Shown: positions 15,505 through 24,047 of the stretch, piece by piece | Layout of the letters: each line of letters opens with the position of its first letter | Numbering within the stretch: the first letter of the stretch is position 1 | DNA from: Darwinimomas sp045600945 | Lineage (GTDB): Bacteria > Bacillota > Clostridia > Lachnospirales > Lachnospiraceae | Assembly (NCBI GenBank): GCA_045600945.1 | Contig: JAZRYX010000013.1 | Location: 1-24,180, forward strand | Length of the DNA: 24,180 nucleotides | Direction: 5' to 3' | The notes under the pieces: generated by a model | Told to the model about the DNA's origin: nothing | Seen by the model: the letters and a program-made list of their open reading frames with translations, nothing else | Database searches by the model: none | Translations under genes and position numbers: made by a program

Positions 15505-16665
15505 TTACTGAACCTTAGCTTCTGTTACAAATTCCCATTTACCTGTTTCGGTATTGCACTTCTTAACGAATGCTGAATCACGGATTGCATCACCGATTTC
15601 ATTAAGAGCGATGTTGCCTGTAACGCCTGTATATGTTGTTGAAGGGATTGCCTTAAGAACATCTGCAGGAGCTGTTGAACCTGCCTTCTTGATTGCCTCA
15701 AGTGCAAAGTAATAAGCATCATATCCCATTGCTGAAACAGCTGCGATTTCATCGTTTCCGCCGTTATTGGTTTTTGCTGTTGAATCGCTGTTAACCCAAG
15801 CCTTGATTCCTTCATCGAACTTAGGATTAGCACCTTCGTTGTAGAATGTTGTAACTGCAATCTGTACGTTTGTTCCCTTTGCTGTATCAAGAACTACGTT
15901 AGAATCCCATGTATCACCTGCAAGGATCGGCATGCCAAGGTTCTGAGCGTCAGCTTTTGCGATGATCTGAGCAGCTGCTTCGATAGAAACAGGTGAAAAG
16001 AATACGTCACAACCATTGTTCTGTGCATTTGTGATGTATGTAGAGAAGTCTGATGTTCCCTCAGGGAATACTTCTGATACACAGTTTTCTGCACCGAATG
16101 CTTCGATGAAGTAGTTCATAAGACCGTTAGAATAGTCATCACCCTGTTTTGCAAGGCAGTATGCCTTTGATGCGCCGAGGTCGTTCTTTGCATAGTTTGC
16201 AAGAACTGTACCCTGGAACGGATCAAGGAAACATATTCTGAAGTATACATCACAGTCTGATGTAACCTGTGGGTTTGTACATGTAACACCGATTGCAGGA
16301 ACGCCTGCTGACTTGAAAGTATCACCTGCTGCGATTGAAACACCTGAACCGTAGGATCCGAGAACTACAGAAACGCCTGATGAGCAGAGCGTCTGAGCAG
16401 CAGAAGGAGCTTTATCGTTTGATGATGCGTTGTCTGCATAAACAAGTTCAACTTTGTACTCCTTATCACCGATCTTTACTGTAGGAGTTTCGTAGTTTGC
16501 AAACTGCATACCGAGAACTTCCTGCTTTCCGCCGGCACCATTGTCACCTGACTGTGGTTCAAATACACCAATCTTGATTGTGTCACCTGAACTGCCTGAA
16601 CCACCACAAGCAACAAGTGAAAATGCCATGATTACCACAAGGGCAACTGCTAAGATTTTTTTCAT
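15505..16665 (-). CDS. livJ: Branched-chain amino-acid binding lipoprotein LivJ
   Basis: This 386-residue protein captures the amino acid outside the membrane and hands it to LivHM. Residues 1-19 are a lipoprotein signal with the lipobox LVAC; Cys20 would carry the lipid. A Gly/Ser linker follows, then the two-lobed type I periplasmic binding fold (IKIGVFEPQSGDNG..., VLGSYGSGVSIA, GYDAYYFALEAI). ATG 16665 has AAGGAGG six bases upstream; the frame opens 17 codons earlier but that extension would spoil the signal peptide. It is the first gene of the liv operon. Specificity for Leu/Ile/Val is by family only. Confidence 0.93.
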   Translation of the reverse strand: MKKILAVALVVIMAFSLVACGGSGSSGDTIKIGVFEPQSGDNGAGGKQEVLGMQFANYETPTVKIGDKEYKVELVYADNASSNDKAPSAAQTLCSSGVSVVLGSYGSGVSIAAGDTFKSAGVPAIGVTCTNPQVTSDCDVYFRICFLDPFQGTVLANYAKNDLGASKAYCLAKQGDDYSNGLMNYFIEAFGAENCVSEVFPEGTSDFSTYITNAQNNGCDVFFSPVSIEAAAQIIAKADAQNLGMPILAGDTWDSNVVLDTAKGTNVQIAVTTFYNEGANPKFDEGIKAWVNSDSTAKTNNGGNDEIAAVSAMGYDAYYFALEAIKKAGSTAPADVLKAIPSTTYTGVTGNIALNEIGDAIRDSAFVKKCNTETGKWEFVTEAKVQ

Positions 16666-16727
16666 AACTATCCTCCTTAAAAGCCTCTCAAACAACGAGA
16701 CGGCATAGTTTAACAAAATACGGACAT

Positions 16728-16756
16728 ATTATAGTAGAAATACGTTTATAAATCAA
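16728..16756 (-). promoter_or_regulatory. liv operon promoter
   Basis: Reading leftward, TTGATT (16756-16751), 17 bases and TATAAT (16733-16728) form a near-consensus promoter. The message would start near 16721 with a leader of about 56 bases. The leader can form a short stem from GCCGTCTC and GAGAGGC just before the livJ ribosome site. Confidence 0.8.
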
Positions 16757-16795
16757 GAAAAAAATAAGCCCTTACGGCATATGCCATATGGGCTT
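16757..16795 (-). terminator. Terminator of the DapA-family gene
   Basis: AAGCCC (16766-16771) pairs with GGGCTT (16790-16795), with the inner palindrome GGCATATGCC. On the minus strand a run of seven T interrupted by one A follows. It lies 27 bases past the aldolase stop and just before the liv -35 box, so it separates the two transcripts. Confidence 0.75.
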
Positions 16796-16821
16796 GAGAA
16801 GCATACTATATATTGTGTCTG

Positions 16822-17676
16822 TCACATGAGAGGAAGCCTCGGAAATCCTCCGCAAAACCCGTAATGATCCATAGCTTTCTTAACTCCGCAAACGCCGGTT
16901 TTTCCGGACCATCTTGCCGATGTTTCGGCAACCTGAAGATAAAGTTCACGCGCCTTGGAAATCTCACCGGATTTATAGAGCCTGTATACTTCGCAGCAAT
17001 CATCCGGAATATAATCCGCACAGGCAAGAACTGCCCCTATAGCGCCCGCCTCCAAACCGGACATAAATTTTTTAACTGTCCCGGCAAGAACTACAAAATC
17101 AAGACCTTCAGCGGCTGTGACATATTCGGATATATCATTCAAGGATGTGTCTTTCATACCGACTATATTATCGTGTTGTCCGAGTCTTCGTATGAGATCG
17201 GGAGGCAAACATAATCCGCCGGTGAATCTGGGCGCATTATATATAAGCACCGGAACCGGAGATCTATCGGCTATATATGTAAAATAACCGTACAGACCGT
17301 CTTCCGTGAGCAGATCTTTGAAATAAAAAGGGGTAAGTACAGACACAAAGTCCGCACCCAGATCAGCAGCCTTTTTTGAAAATTCGGCAGCGGAATACGC
17401 CGACTCACGTCCCGCTCCGACAACAAGCGTTTTGGATGACGGTGTCAGTTTGCGTATCAGTTGTACCATTTCGAGAGACTCACCTTCAACCAATGAACGG
17501 AACTCTCCGTTTGAGCCGAGAGGCATATAACCGACAAGATCGGTAGCATTATACTTTTCTATATTATCGGAAACGGCATCAAAATCCAGAGACTGATCCT
17601 CTTTGAAGGGGGTAGTCAAAGGAGCGATAACACCCGAAAGTCTGTTTTTTAACTCATTTTTATCCATAACAAGCAT
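16822..17676 (-). CDS. DapA/HOGA-family aldolase or lyase
   Basis: This 284-residue TIM-barrel enzyme belongs to the dihydrodipicolinate synthase superfamily. The Schiff-base lysine is K175 in GMKDTS and the partner tyrosine is Y146 in IYNAPR. In place of the GTTGE of true DapA it has GSNGEF (54-59), the form seen in 4-hydroxy-2-oxoglutarate aldolase (HOGA) and related enzymes, so a role in 2-keto-acid cleavage is more likely than lysine synthesis. The carboxyl end is short and rich in Gly and Pro (FCGGFPRLPLM). No clear ribosome site precedes ATG 17676 or the in-frame ATG 17667, so the exact start is open. It has its own terminator and is divergent from the polysaccharide operon. Confidence 0.8.
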   Translation of the reverse strand: MLVMDKNELKNRLSGVIAPLTTPFKEDQSLDFDAVSDNIEKYNATDLVGYMPLGSNGEFRSLVEGESLEMVQLIRKLTPSSKTLVVGAGRESAYSAAEFSKKAADLGADFVSVLTPFYFKDLLTEDGLYGYFTYIADRSPVPVLIYNAPRFTGGLCLPPDLIRRLGQHDNIVGMKDTSLNDISEYVTAAEGLDFVVLAGTVKKFMSGLEAGAIGAVLACADYIPDDCCEVYRLYKSGEISKARELYLQVAETSARWSGKTGVCGVKKAMDHYGFCGGFPRLPLM

Positions 17677-17741
17677 ATTTTACATCAATATCGGGATAAA
17701 GTGTATTTTTTTTTAAAAACGATATTTGAGGGGGGCATCGG

Positions 17742-17770
17742 TTGTAAAATAAACGAATTTTTGATACAAT
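17742..17770 (+). promoter_or_regulatory. Promoter of the polysaccharide operon
   Basis: TTGTAA (17742-17747), 17 bases and TACAAT (17765-17770) make a moderate promoter, with a start near 17777. The leader then contains a small perfect hairpin, GGGCA-GTT-TGCCC (17784-17796), five bases before the ribosome site GAAAGGA, so it may tune translation. Confidence 0.55.
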
Positions 17771-17814
17771 GTAACACATTATAGGGCAGTTTGCCCATAC
17801 GAAAGGAAAACACT

Positions 17815-18780
17815 ATGACGCAAAACAAAGATGGTGTTATAGAAATAGATTTACTCGAGGTGTTTAGTGCCTTTATCAAGAAGGCGTGGTTGGTTATTCT
17901 CTGTATAGTTTTATTTGCCGCAGGTGGATTTTGTTATGCTTTTTACGGCATAGATCCGACATATCAGTCCGGTGTTATGTTTTATGTAAACAATACCGGC
18001 ATAAAATCCGGAATCGACCTGGCAAAGATGAATATTTCTTCAGCAGATATTACGGCTGCAAAAAGCCTGGTAGATACATATATTGTTATTTTGGAAACAA
18101 GAAATACTTTGGATGAAGTTATACGAGAATCAGGAGATAATCTGCAGTTCGAGGAACTCAGCGACATGATCAGCGCATCTGCGGTCAATGATACCGAAGT
18201 GTTCCGGGTAACTGTTACAAGTACAGATCCGATGCAGGCAGAGCATCTTGCCAACACAATAGCAGATGTATTGCCAAGAAAGATTGCTTCAATAGTTGAG
18301 GGAAGTTCCGCAAGGGTTGTTGATTACGCAATAGTTCCTACCAAAAAGTCAGCACCGAGTCTTACAAAATACACCATGATAGGTGCACTTATAGGATTTA
18401 TCATAGCTGCGGCAATTATTATTATCCTGATGCTTATGGATTCTCAGATACATGATGAGGATTATTTGATTAATACATATCAGGATATCCCTCTTTTGGG
18501 AGTTATTCCGGATCTTGATCTGAAGCGCAGTTTCGGAAAATATTATAAATATTCAAAAAACAAGTATAGCGCTGATTATTACAATACCGGTAAGAGTGAA
18601 ACCGAGAATACTAAGACAGAAGAAGGCAAAACAGAAGAGGGCAAAGCAGAAGAAGGCAAAGCAGAAGAGGCCGAAGCAGATATAAACGATGCTAAAGATG
18701 GAAATACCAAGAAAAAGGGACAACCCAAAGAAGTGGTAAGAACCGGAAAAGAAAGGGAACCTGCAGATGTCAAAGAATAA
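17815..18780 (+). CDS. Wzz/CapA-type polysaccharide co-polymerase
   Basis: This 321-residue membrane protein sets chain length in polysaccharide export and activates the partner tyrosine kinase. It has a Wzz domain between two membrane helices (about 24-44 and 185-208). After the second helix comes the kinase-contact block DSQIHDEDYLINTY and LLGVIPDL. Relatives end soon after; here a charged tail of about 80 residues follows, with four copies of a five-residue K[TA]EEG-like unit. GAAAGGA lies seven bases before ATG 17815; the frame opens eight codons earlier without a ribosome site. It overlaps the kinase gene by 14 bases. It resembles Bacillus TkmA and streptococcal CpsC. Confidence 0.85.
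   Translation: MTQNKDGVIEIDLLEVFSAFIKKAWLVILCIVLFAAGGFCYAFYGIDPTYQSGVMFYVNNTGIKSGIDLAKMNISSADITAAKSLVDTYIVILETRNTLDEVIRESGDNLQFEELSDMISASAVNDTEVFRVTVTSTDPMQAEHLANTIADVLPRKIASIVEGSSARVVDYAIVPTKKSAPSLTKYTMIGALIGFIIAAAIIIILMLMDSQIHDEDYLINTYQDIPLLGVIPDLDLKRSFGKYYKYSKNKYSADYYNTGKSETENTKTEEGKTEEGKAEEGKAEEAEADINDAKDGNTKKKGQPKEVVRTGKEREPADVKE
18616..18675 (+). repeat. Four 15-base tandem repeats in the Wzz gene
   Basis: Four units of ACAGAAGAAGGCAAA-like sequence follow one another (18616-18630, 18631-18645, 18646-18660, 18661-18675), with one to four changes between units. They keep frame and encode repeated acidic-basic residues in the cytoplasmic tail. Such units can gain or lose copies by slippage. 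Confidence 0.85.
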
Positions 18781-19630
18781 TTACAGAAATTACAAATATT
18801 ATTATTCCGGAGATTATGCACAAAGCAGATCACAGAATCATATTAATGACAGAAAAAACATCGGAAGATCATTGAACTTTGCAGCAAGAGAAGCATACAA
18901 GCAGTTAAGAACCAATCTTGACTTTGCGCTTGCAGATGTCAGTGGATGCAGATGCGTCGGAGTAACCAGTTCGATGAGGGGTGACGGAAAGTCTCTTACA
19001 TCCATTAATTTAAGTTATGCACTCGCTGAAGACGGATATAAAGTTGTCCTTCTTGAGGGAGATATGCGTATTCCTACACTTGGAAAAAAGCTTAATATCA
19101 AACAGGAAACAGGACTTTCGTCACTGTTGATAAACGGAGAGATAATTGATTCAGTAAGCCCGCTTTGTATGATGGAGTACAATACAGGGTATTTTGATGT
19201 TATTACTGCAGGAGAGATTCCTCCTAATCCTCAGGAACTTCTGGGTTCTTCGAGAATGGAGGAATTGATGACGTTTTTAAGAACAGTCTATGATTACGTC
19301 ATAGTGGACCTTCCACCGATAACAGCTGTTGCCGATGCACTGGTTGCTTCAAAAAATCTTGACGGTATGCTCGTTATTGTAAGACATAATAACACCGAAA
19401 GGGGTGCGCTTGCGGAAGCGATAAGGCAGCTTGACTTTGCAGGAAGCAAGATACTTGGATTTGTCTTTAATGCAGCCAATAATGAGGATGCAGGATATTC
19501 AAGAAGATATAGATATAGGTACAGGTGTAAATATAAATCGTACAGAGGATACAGGGGATATGGCTATTCGGATTATGCTTACAGATCCGATAAGCCAGAA
19601 GCAGTAAATAAGGATAAGATAGTTGATTGA
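18767..19630 (+). CDS. BY-family tyrosine autokinase (Wze/CapB-like)
   Basis: This 287-residue kinase regulates polysaccharide assembly by phosphorylating itself and other proteins on tyrosine. The Walker A motif is SSMRGDGKS (about 67-75), Walker A' is LLEGDMR (about 94-100), and Walker B is IVDLPP (about 179). In A' the first acidic residue is Glu rather than the usual Asp. The C-terminal tail (about 243-275) holds a dense tyrosine cluster, alternating Tyr with Arg, Lys and Gly (RYRYRYRCKYKSYRGYRGYG), the autophosphorylation site. As in other Firmicutes, the kinase is separate from the membrane activator and relies on the Wzz protein just upstream. It overlaps the phosphatase start by eight bases. 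Confidence 0.9.
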   Translation: MSKNNYRNYKYYYSGDYAQSRSQNHINDRKNIGRSLNFAAREAYKQLRTNLDFALADVSGCRCVGVTSSMRGDGKSLTSINLSYALAEDGYKVVLLEGDMRIPTLGKKLNIKQETGLSSLLINGEIIDSVSPLCMMEYNTGYFDVITAGEIPPNPQELLGSSRMEELMTFLRTVYDYVIVDLPPITAVADALVASKNLDGMLVIVRHNNTERGALAEAIRQLDFAGSKILGFVFNAANNEDAGYSRRYRYRYRCKYKSYRGYRGYGYSDYAYRSDKPEAVNKDKIVD

Positions 19631-20306
19631 TATACATACACATTTGTTACCGGGAATCGATGACGGAAGCAAATCATACGAAGAGACAGAGAAAATCTGC
19701 AAAATGCTGAAGGAGCAAGGTGTGAACAGCATAATTGCTACTCCGCATTTTTATGCTGACAGTAACGATCCGGTTGCATTTCTTCTTAAAAGAGATAAAG
19801 CATTTGAAACAATAAAAACTCTCGCCAAAGAGTATAATATTCGCAAAGGGGCAGAGGTCAGATATTTTTCGGGTATCGGCAGGTCAGAAGATATTGAAAA
19901 GCTGACATTGGAAGATTCCGGATTTATGCTACTCGAACTGACAGAAAAAAGAATCAATGATTTTGTGATCAATGATATCATGCAGTTGAAGTCGAGAAAT
20001 ATAAGACCGATAATTGCGCACCTGAACAGACACAGGGAGTTCAGGGATGAAGGATTTATTGAATTTTGCAATATCAACAATATCCCTATACAAATCAATA
20101 CAGAATGTTTATTCAACAGGTGGACAAGAAAAAGGGCATTGGATTTGATTGCAACAGGGAGAGTACAGTTTTTAGCGACGGATTGCCATGATTGTGAAAA
20201 AAGAAAACCCGATATGGGGGAAGCAGTAGATATATTAAGAAGATATCTCGGTGATGAATATACAGAAGACTTCATCGGGAACGAAGAAATAATTATAAAT
20301 GAATAG
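19623..20306 (+). CDS. PHP-type tyrosine phosphatase (CpsB/YwqE-like), TTG start
   Basis: This 227-residue metal-dependent phosphatase removes phosphate from the tyrosine kinase tail. The first metal motif is IDIHTHLLPGIDDG (residues 2-15, His5 and His7), followed by ATPHF, EVRYF, and ATDCHD near the end. The usual AHPERY block reads AHLNRH here, a variant. The start must be TTG 19623: the codon before it is TAG, and any later start would lose the metal-binding HTH. AGGA lies eight bases upstream. Start and end overlap the neighbours by eight bases each, so the kinase, phosphatase and LCP genes are probably translated together. Confidence 0.88.
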   Translation: MIDIHTHLLPGIDDGSKSYEETEKICKMLKEQGVNSIIATPHFYADSNDPVAFLLKRDKAFETIKTLAKEYNIRKGAEVRYFSGIGRSEDIEKLTLEDSGFMLLELTEKRINDFVINDIMQLKSRNIRPIIAHLNRHREFRDEGFIEFCNINNIPIQINTECLFNRWTRKRALDLIATGRVQFLATDCHDCEKRKPDMGEAVDILRRYLGDEYTEDFIGNEEIIINE

Positions 20307-21342
20307 ATTAAAGAACAACAAATTAAACAAGAAAAAAATCATTCAACTATTGATTTGTGTCGCTGCTATAGCCGTTGTTGTTTTTTGTCTTTTATTGATT
20401 GTCAGGACAATTGAAAAAAAGGAATCTCCACTTTCATCCAACAGTATGGAAGGATTGATGATACGGAAAACCGAGAACAAGGCAGAAGATGATGACAGAG
20501 TATACATTGACGGTCATTGGTACAGATACAAGAGTGAAATAAGGACAACGCTTCTTATAGGAATCGATGACTTCGGACAGATAAGGGAAAATGATATATA
20601 TAACAACAGTCATCAGGCAGACTTCCTATTACTTTTGGCAAAAGACGATAAAACAGGGGATGTTTTTTCGATACAAATCAACAGAGATACTATAACCAGT
20701 GTCAATGCACTTACAGTCAGCGGAGAATCAGTAGGAAGAAACGAGGAACAGATTGCACTGGCATACGCATACGGAGGCGGAGGGACAGTAAGCTGTGAAA
20801 ATACTGTGGATGCCGTGAGTTATCTTCTTTATGGGTTGCCAATGGAAAAATATATTGCCATGTCAATGAGCGGAGTAGGTGTACTCAATGATGAAGTTGG
20901 AGGAGTAACACTCCCGGTTTTGTGTGATTTTCCTCAGCTTGGTTATAAGAAGGATGAGGTTGTTACGCTTAATGCCGATGAGGCACTTGTCTATGTAAGA
21001 GCCAGAAGCGAGATGGAAGATCCTACAAATATCGCACGTATGGAAAGGCAAAGACAATATATCCTGGCATGGAGTGATATAGCAAAAGATAAATTCAAAT
21101 CTGTAAAAGCCGCAACTCAGCTTATTGAACACATTGAACCTTATCTTTGCACAAACTGCGATTCTATGGTTCTTGCCAATATGGCACAGGAGCTAAGTGA
21201 GTATAAAGGAGCTCCTATATATGTTCCGGAAGGTGAAACTTTGTATACAGGAACGAAATCCGGGTTTGCAGAGTTTAGGCCGGATGAAGAAAAACTCAAA
21301 TCACTGATTCTGGATCTCTTCTATGAGAAACTGGATGAATAA
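20299..21342 (+). CDS. LytR-CpsA-Psr (LCP) family transferase
   Basis: This 347-residue enzyme likely attaches polysaccharide, or another polymer, to peptidoglycan at the outer face of the membrane. A membrane anchor covers about residues 14-36. The LCP domain shows TLLIGIDDFG, a polyprenyl-pyrophosphate-binding loop around FSIQINRDT, SYLLYGLPMEKYIAMSM, and the arginine-rich RARSEMEDPTNIARMERQRQ. It lacks the C-terminal LytR extension. It overlaps the phosphatase end by eight bases. Its ribosome site is weak, so linked translation is likely. Confidence 0.85.
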   Translation: MNRLKNNKLNKKKIIQLLICVAAIAVVVFCLLLIVRTIEKKESPLSSNSMEGLMIRKTENKAEDDDRVYIDGHWYRYKSEIRTTLLIGIDDFGQIRENDIYNNSHQADFLLLLAKDDKTGDVFSIQINRDTITSVNALTVSGESVGRNEEQIALAYAYGGGGTVSCENTVDAVSYLLYGLPMEKYIAMSMSGVGVLNDEVGGVTLPVLCDFPQLGYKKDEVVTLNADEALVYVRARSEMEDPTNIARMERQRQYILAWSDIAKDKFKSVKAATQLIEHIEPYLCTNCDSMVLANMAQELSEYKGAPIYVPEGETLYTGTKSGFAEFRPDEEKLKSLILDLFYEKLDE

Positions 21343-21403
21343 TATTTATAAACAATCTGAAACAATCAATCATGTGAATAGTCACTTTATCGGGAGGGTT
21401 ATT

Positions 21404-22450
21404 GTGAAGAAGTTAGTATTCGGTATCATTTTTTCATTGATTTTTGCAACAACTGTTTATGCCGCAGGGTTTAAGACAGTAGACGGAAAGAAAGTTCTGT
21501 TAAATGATAACGGCGAGGTAGTAACAGGCTGGATCACCGAAGATTTAAGAGCTGCAGGACAGGCCGATTCATGGAAGAATGCGGTATATTATGCAGAAGC
21601 TGATGGAACTGTTGCGGTAAATAAGTGGCTTAAGCTTACTGTTCAGGATGGCGGAACGAGTAAAGATTACTGGTTCTATTTCGGAAACGGCGGAAGAAAG
21701 ACATTTAACAACGGAGACAGTGAATGCAAAGAATTCAAAATCGATGGAACCGGATATGCATTTGCCAATGACGGACATATGGTTACCGGTTGGGCAAAAG
21801 TAAGAGATGATGATGACAACGTTTCAGGATGGCGTTATTACAGAGCCGACGGTTCACGTCAGCCAAAGGGATGGTTCCAGGTTGCTTCTTCTGACGGTAC
21901 AAAGGGTTCATGGTACTACACGGATGAAAACGGCAAGCTTTATTCAAATGCAATTAAGGAAATCGATAAAGTCAGATATCTCTTTGATGAAAACGGTGCT
22001 ATGGTAACAGGCCTTGTTGTTGTATCGTTTGACGGTGGCAATTCTCATGTTTCAAGCGTTGAACATATCAGAACACTTAACGAACTTGAGGGAGCAAAGG
22101 GAAGCGGAGACGACGAGACAAAGACAGGAATCTATTATTTCGCAGACGATGGTTCTATGCAGGTCGGAAAACATGTTCTTTTGATTGATAATAGCGAAGT
22201 TCAGTTCTACTTCACAGTAAGCGGAAGCAAAATAGGCAAAGGATTTACAGGTATTCAGAACAATCGAAACTATGTTGACGGTGTTCTGACAGGTGCAGAT
22301 AAAGATGCCAAACTTGAGATTATAGAATTAAAGAATGGAAAACAGGCATTGCTCAATTCGGACGGTGTTGTTTTCACGTCAGGGGTTCATACGGACGGAG
22401 ACGGTACAAAGTACAGAGTTAAGAACGGTGTGGTTGAGATAGTGGACTGA
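21404..22450 (+). CDS. Secreted protein with cell-wall-binding-like repeats
   Basis: This 348-residue protein begins with a signal peptide (MKKLVFGIIF..., likely cut after VYA at about residue 20). The mature part is made of units of about 20-30 residues with aromatic-Gly patterns such as YYAEADGTVAVNKWL, WYYTDENGKLYSNA, YLFDENGAMVTG and YYFADDGSMQVG. These resemble the choline/glucan-binding repeats that hold proteins to wall polymers. No catalytic domain is attached. I chose GTG 21404 because GGGAGG lies five to six bases upstream and it starts a proper signal peptide; an earlier ATG at 21323 would overlap the LCP gene. It may be a structural or anchoring part of the envelope operon. Confidence 0.75.
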   Translation: MKKLVFGIIFSLIFATTVYAAGFKTVDGKKVLLNDNGEVVTGWITEDLRAAGQADSWKNAVYYAEADGTVAVNKWLKLTVQDGGTSKDYWFYFGNGGRKTFNNGDSECKEFKIDGTGYAFANDGHMVTGWAKVRDDDDNVSGWRYYRADGSRQPKGWFQVASSDGTKGSWYYTDENGKLYSNAIKEIDKVRYLFDENGAMVTGLVVVSFDGGNSHVSSVEHIRTLNELEGAKGSGDDETKTGIYYFADDGSMQVGKHVLLIDNSEVQFYFTVSGSKIGKGFTGIQNNRNYVDGVLTGADKDAKLEIIELKNGKQALLNSDGVVFTSGVHTDGDGTKYRVKNGVVEIVD

Positions 22451-22493
22451 TTAATATGCTTCATTGCTGATAGCAAGCAGAGGTTATTGTTAT

Positions 22494-24047
22494 ATGGAAT
22501 GGATTACTCTAAAAAATGAAGAGATTGACAGAGTTTCTCAGGAACTTGTAGGCTTTTTTACAGAAAAGGGAATAGAGAAAAAAGAGATTGTCAGAAGCAG
22601 ACTCATTTTGGAGGAAATCCTGTATAAATATCAGACACATTTCGGTGAAGACAGCCGGGTCAGCATCAATTTTTCGGTCGTTTTAAATCAGATAAGATGC
22701 TATATACGGCTTCAGGGAGAGGCATATAATCCGCTGGAGATAGAAGATGATTCCGAAGCAAAGCTTATAGGATCGCTTCTTGATTATGAGGGCGGAACAC
22801 CTAACTGGACATACAGAAACAGTGAAAATATTATTTTTCTTGTCTCCCACCGTAAGAGAAAAATCAGTCTTATTGCACAGATAGCTATAGCTCTTGCTGT
22901 CGGAATAGTGCTGGGAATAGGTGCAAGGAGTTTCATGAATCCGGAACATACCATGACTTTGGTGACGGATTACCTACAACCTATTGCCAATGCCTACACC
23001 GGTTTATTGTGTGTCATGGCAGTGTTGCTTACATTCTTTGCATTTCCTTTGGGAATCAGTGCCATGGGAAATTCTGAAGCTGTCGGCAAAGCATCTGTGA
23101 AACTTGTTGCCAAGATGTATCTGGTTATGGCAATATCGGTTTTTGCTTTTACACTGTTCTTTTTGCTGAGACAGAGTTCACTTGCGCAAACCAGTATCGC
23201 TATTGCAGGGAAGTCGCTGTTTGACATAGTTATGGGTTTTTTTCCAACAGGACTTGTAGCACCGTTTCTGAATTTTAATTCTGTTCAGATACTTATCATA
23301 GGAATGATGTTCGGCTTTTCATTCCTTGCGATGGGTGAAAAAGCAGGTAAGGTACTGGATATATTTGACACATGCAACCTGGCAGCAATCATTACCAATA
23401 ATTTCCTGAATAAATTTATACCTTATTACGTAGGAATCAGTGTTTTTTCGGGAATCATAACAGCGGATATTTCGGCATTGTCTACCGTGCCGCAGATTCT
23501 TATCTATACATTGATCGGATTTGCACTTTTGATAGTGTATTATGTCGTCAACATAAGCGCCACATTCAGAGTTAATCCGATAAAATACTGTAAGACTATG
23601 CTGCCGACATTCCTGATAAGTCTTTCTTCGGGAAGTTTCGGCGCCGCATTTACAACGATGATCAACACAGTACTGTCGTTCGGACCGGATCCTGCTTTGA
23701 CCGGAATGTATATCAATATGGGCGGAGTATTCTTTAAACCCGCACACAGTATTACATTCATGGTTTCCAGTGTTATTATGGCACAGGTGTTTGGAATTGA
23801 GATTTCAGTACCGTGGCTCATCTTTGCAGCATTGCTTTCAATAATACTTACCGCAGCGGTTCCGAATGTACCGGGAGCTTCTGCATCAGTATATGTTTTG
23901 TTGTTCACACAATTGGGACTTCCGAATGCGGCATTGGTGCTTATGATTTCAATAAACGCATTCCTTGAATTCCTTATGGTTGCAGTCAACATTTTCTGTC
24001 TGCAGTCAGAAGTCACATTGCAGTTATGTGATGAAGTTAATTTATAG
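22494..24047 (+). CDS. Degenerate GHKL-ATPase-like domain fused to DAACS-type symporter
   Basis: This 517-residue protein has two parts. Residues about 1-118 resemble an anti-sigma-factor-type GHKL ATPase fold (LILEEILYKYQTHFGED, then VSINF... and IRLQGEAYNPLE), but the N-box Asn is missing and no DxGxG loop is seen. Residues about 122-510 are a dicarboxylate/amino-acid symporter of the SDF family. The HP1 loop reads SLSSGS (376-381), the TM7 motif NMGGV (408-412) replaces the usual NMDGT, and HP2 has PGASAS (460-465). In TM8, N499 is kept, but residues that in GltPh bind substrate and sodium (D394, R397, D405) align with E492, M495 and L503. Acidic substrates therefore look unlikely. ATG 22494 has AGAGG 10 bases upstream; a TTG at 22464 is less likely. 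Confidence 0.75.
   Translation: MEWITLKNEEIDRVSQELVGFFTEKGIEKKEIVRSRLILEEILYKYQTHFGEDSRVSINFSVVLNQIRCYIRLQGEAYNPLEIEDDSEAKLIGSLLDYEGGTPNWTYRNSENIIFLVSHRKRKISLIAQIAIALAVGIVLGIGARSFMNPEHTMTLVTDYLQPIANAYTGLLCVMAVLLTFFAFPLGISAMGNSEAVGKASVKLVAKMYLVMAISVFAFTLFFLLRQSSLAQTSIAIAGKSLFDIVMGFFPTGLVAPFLNFNSVQILIIGMMFGFSFLAMGEKAGKVLDIFDTCNLAAIITNNFLNKFIPYYVGISVFSGIITADISALSTVPQILIYTLIGFALLIVYYVVNISATFRVNPIKYCKTMLPTFLISLSSGSFGAAFTTMINTVLSFGPDPALTGMYINMGGVFFKPAHSITFMVSSVIMAQVFGIEISVPWLIFAALLSIILTAAVPNVPGASASVYVLLFTQLGLPNAALVLMISINAFLEFLMVAVNIFCLQSEVTLQLCDEVNL

Noticed and set aside
15525..16343. Several Gln/Ser-rich minus-strand frames inside livJ
   Set aside because: They are other-frame readings of livJ; low-complexity composition is explained by its codon use.
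17677..17741. Possible riboswitch before the DapA-like gene
   Set aside because: The leader is short and AT-rich, and I find no lysine-riboswitch-like set of helices.
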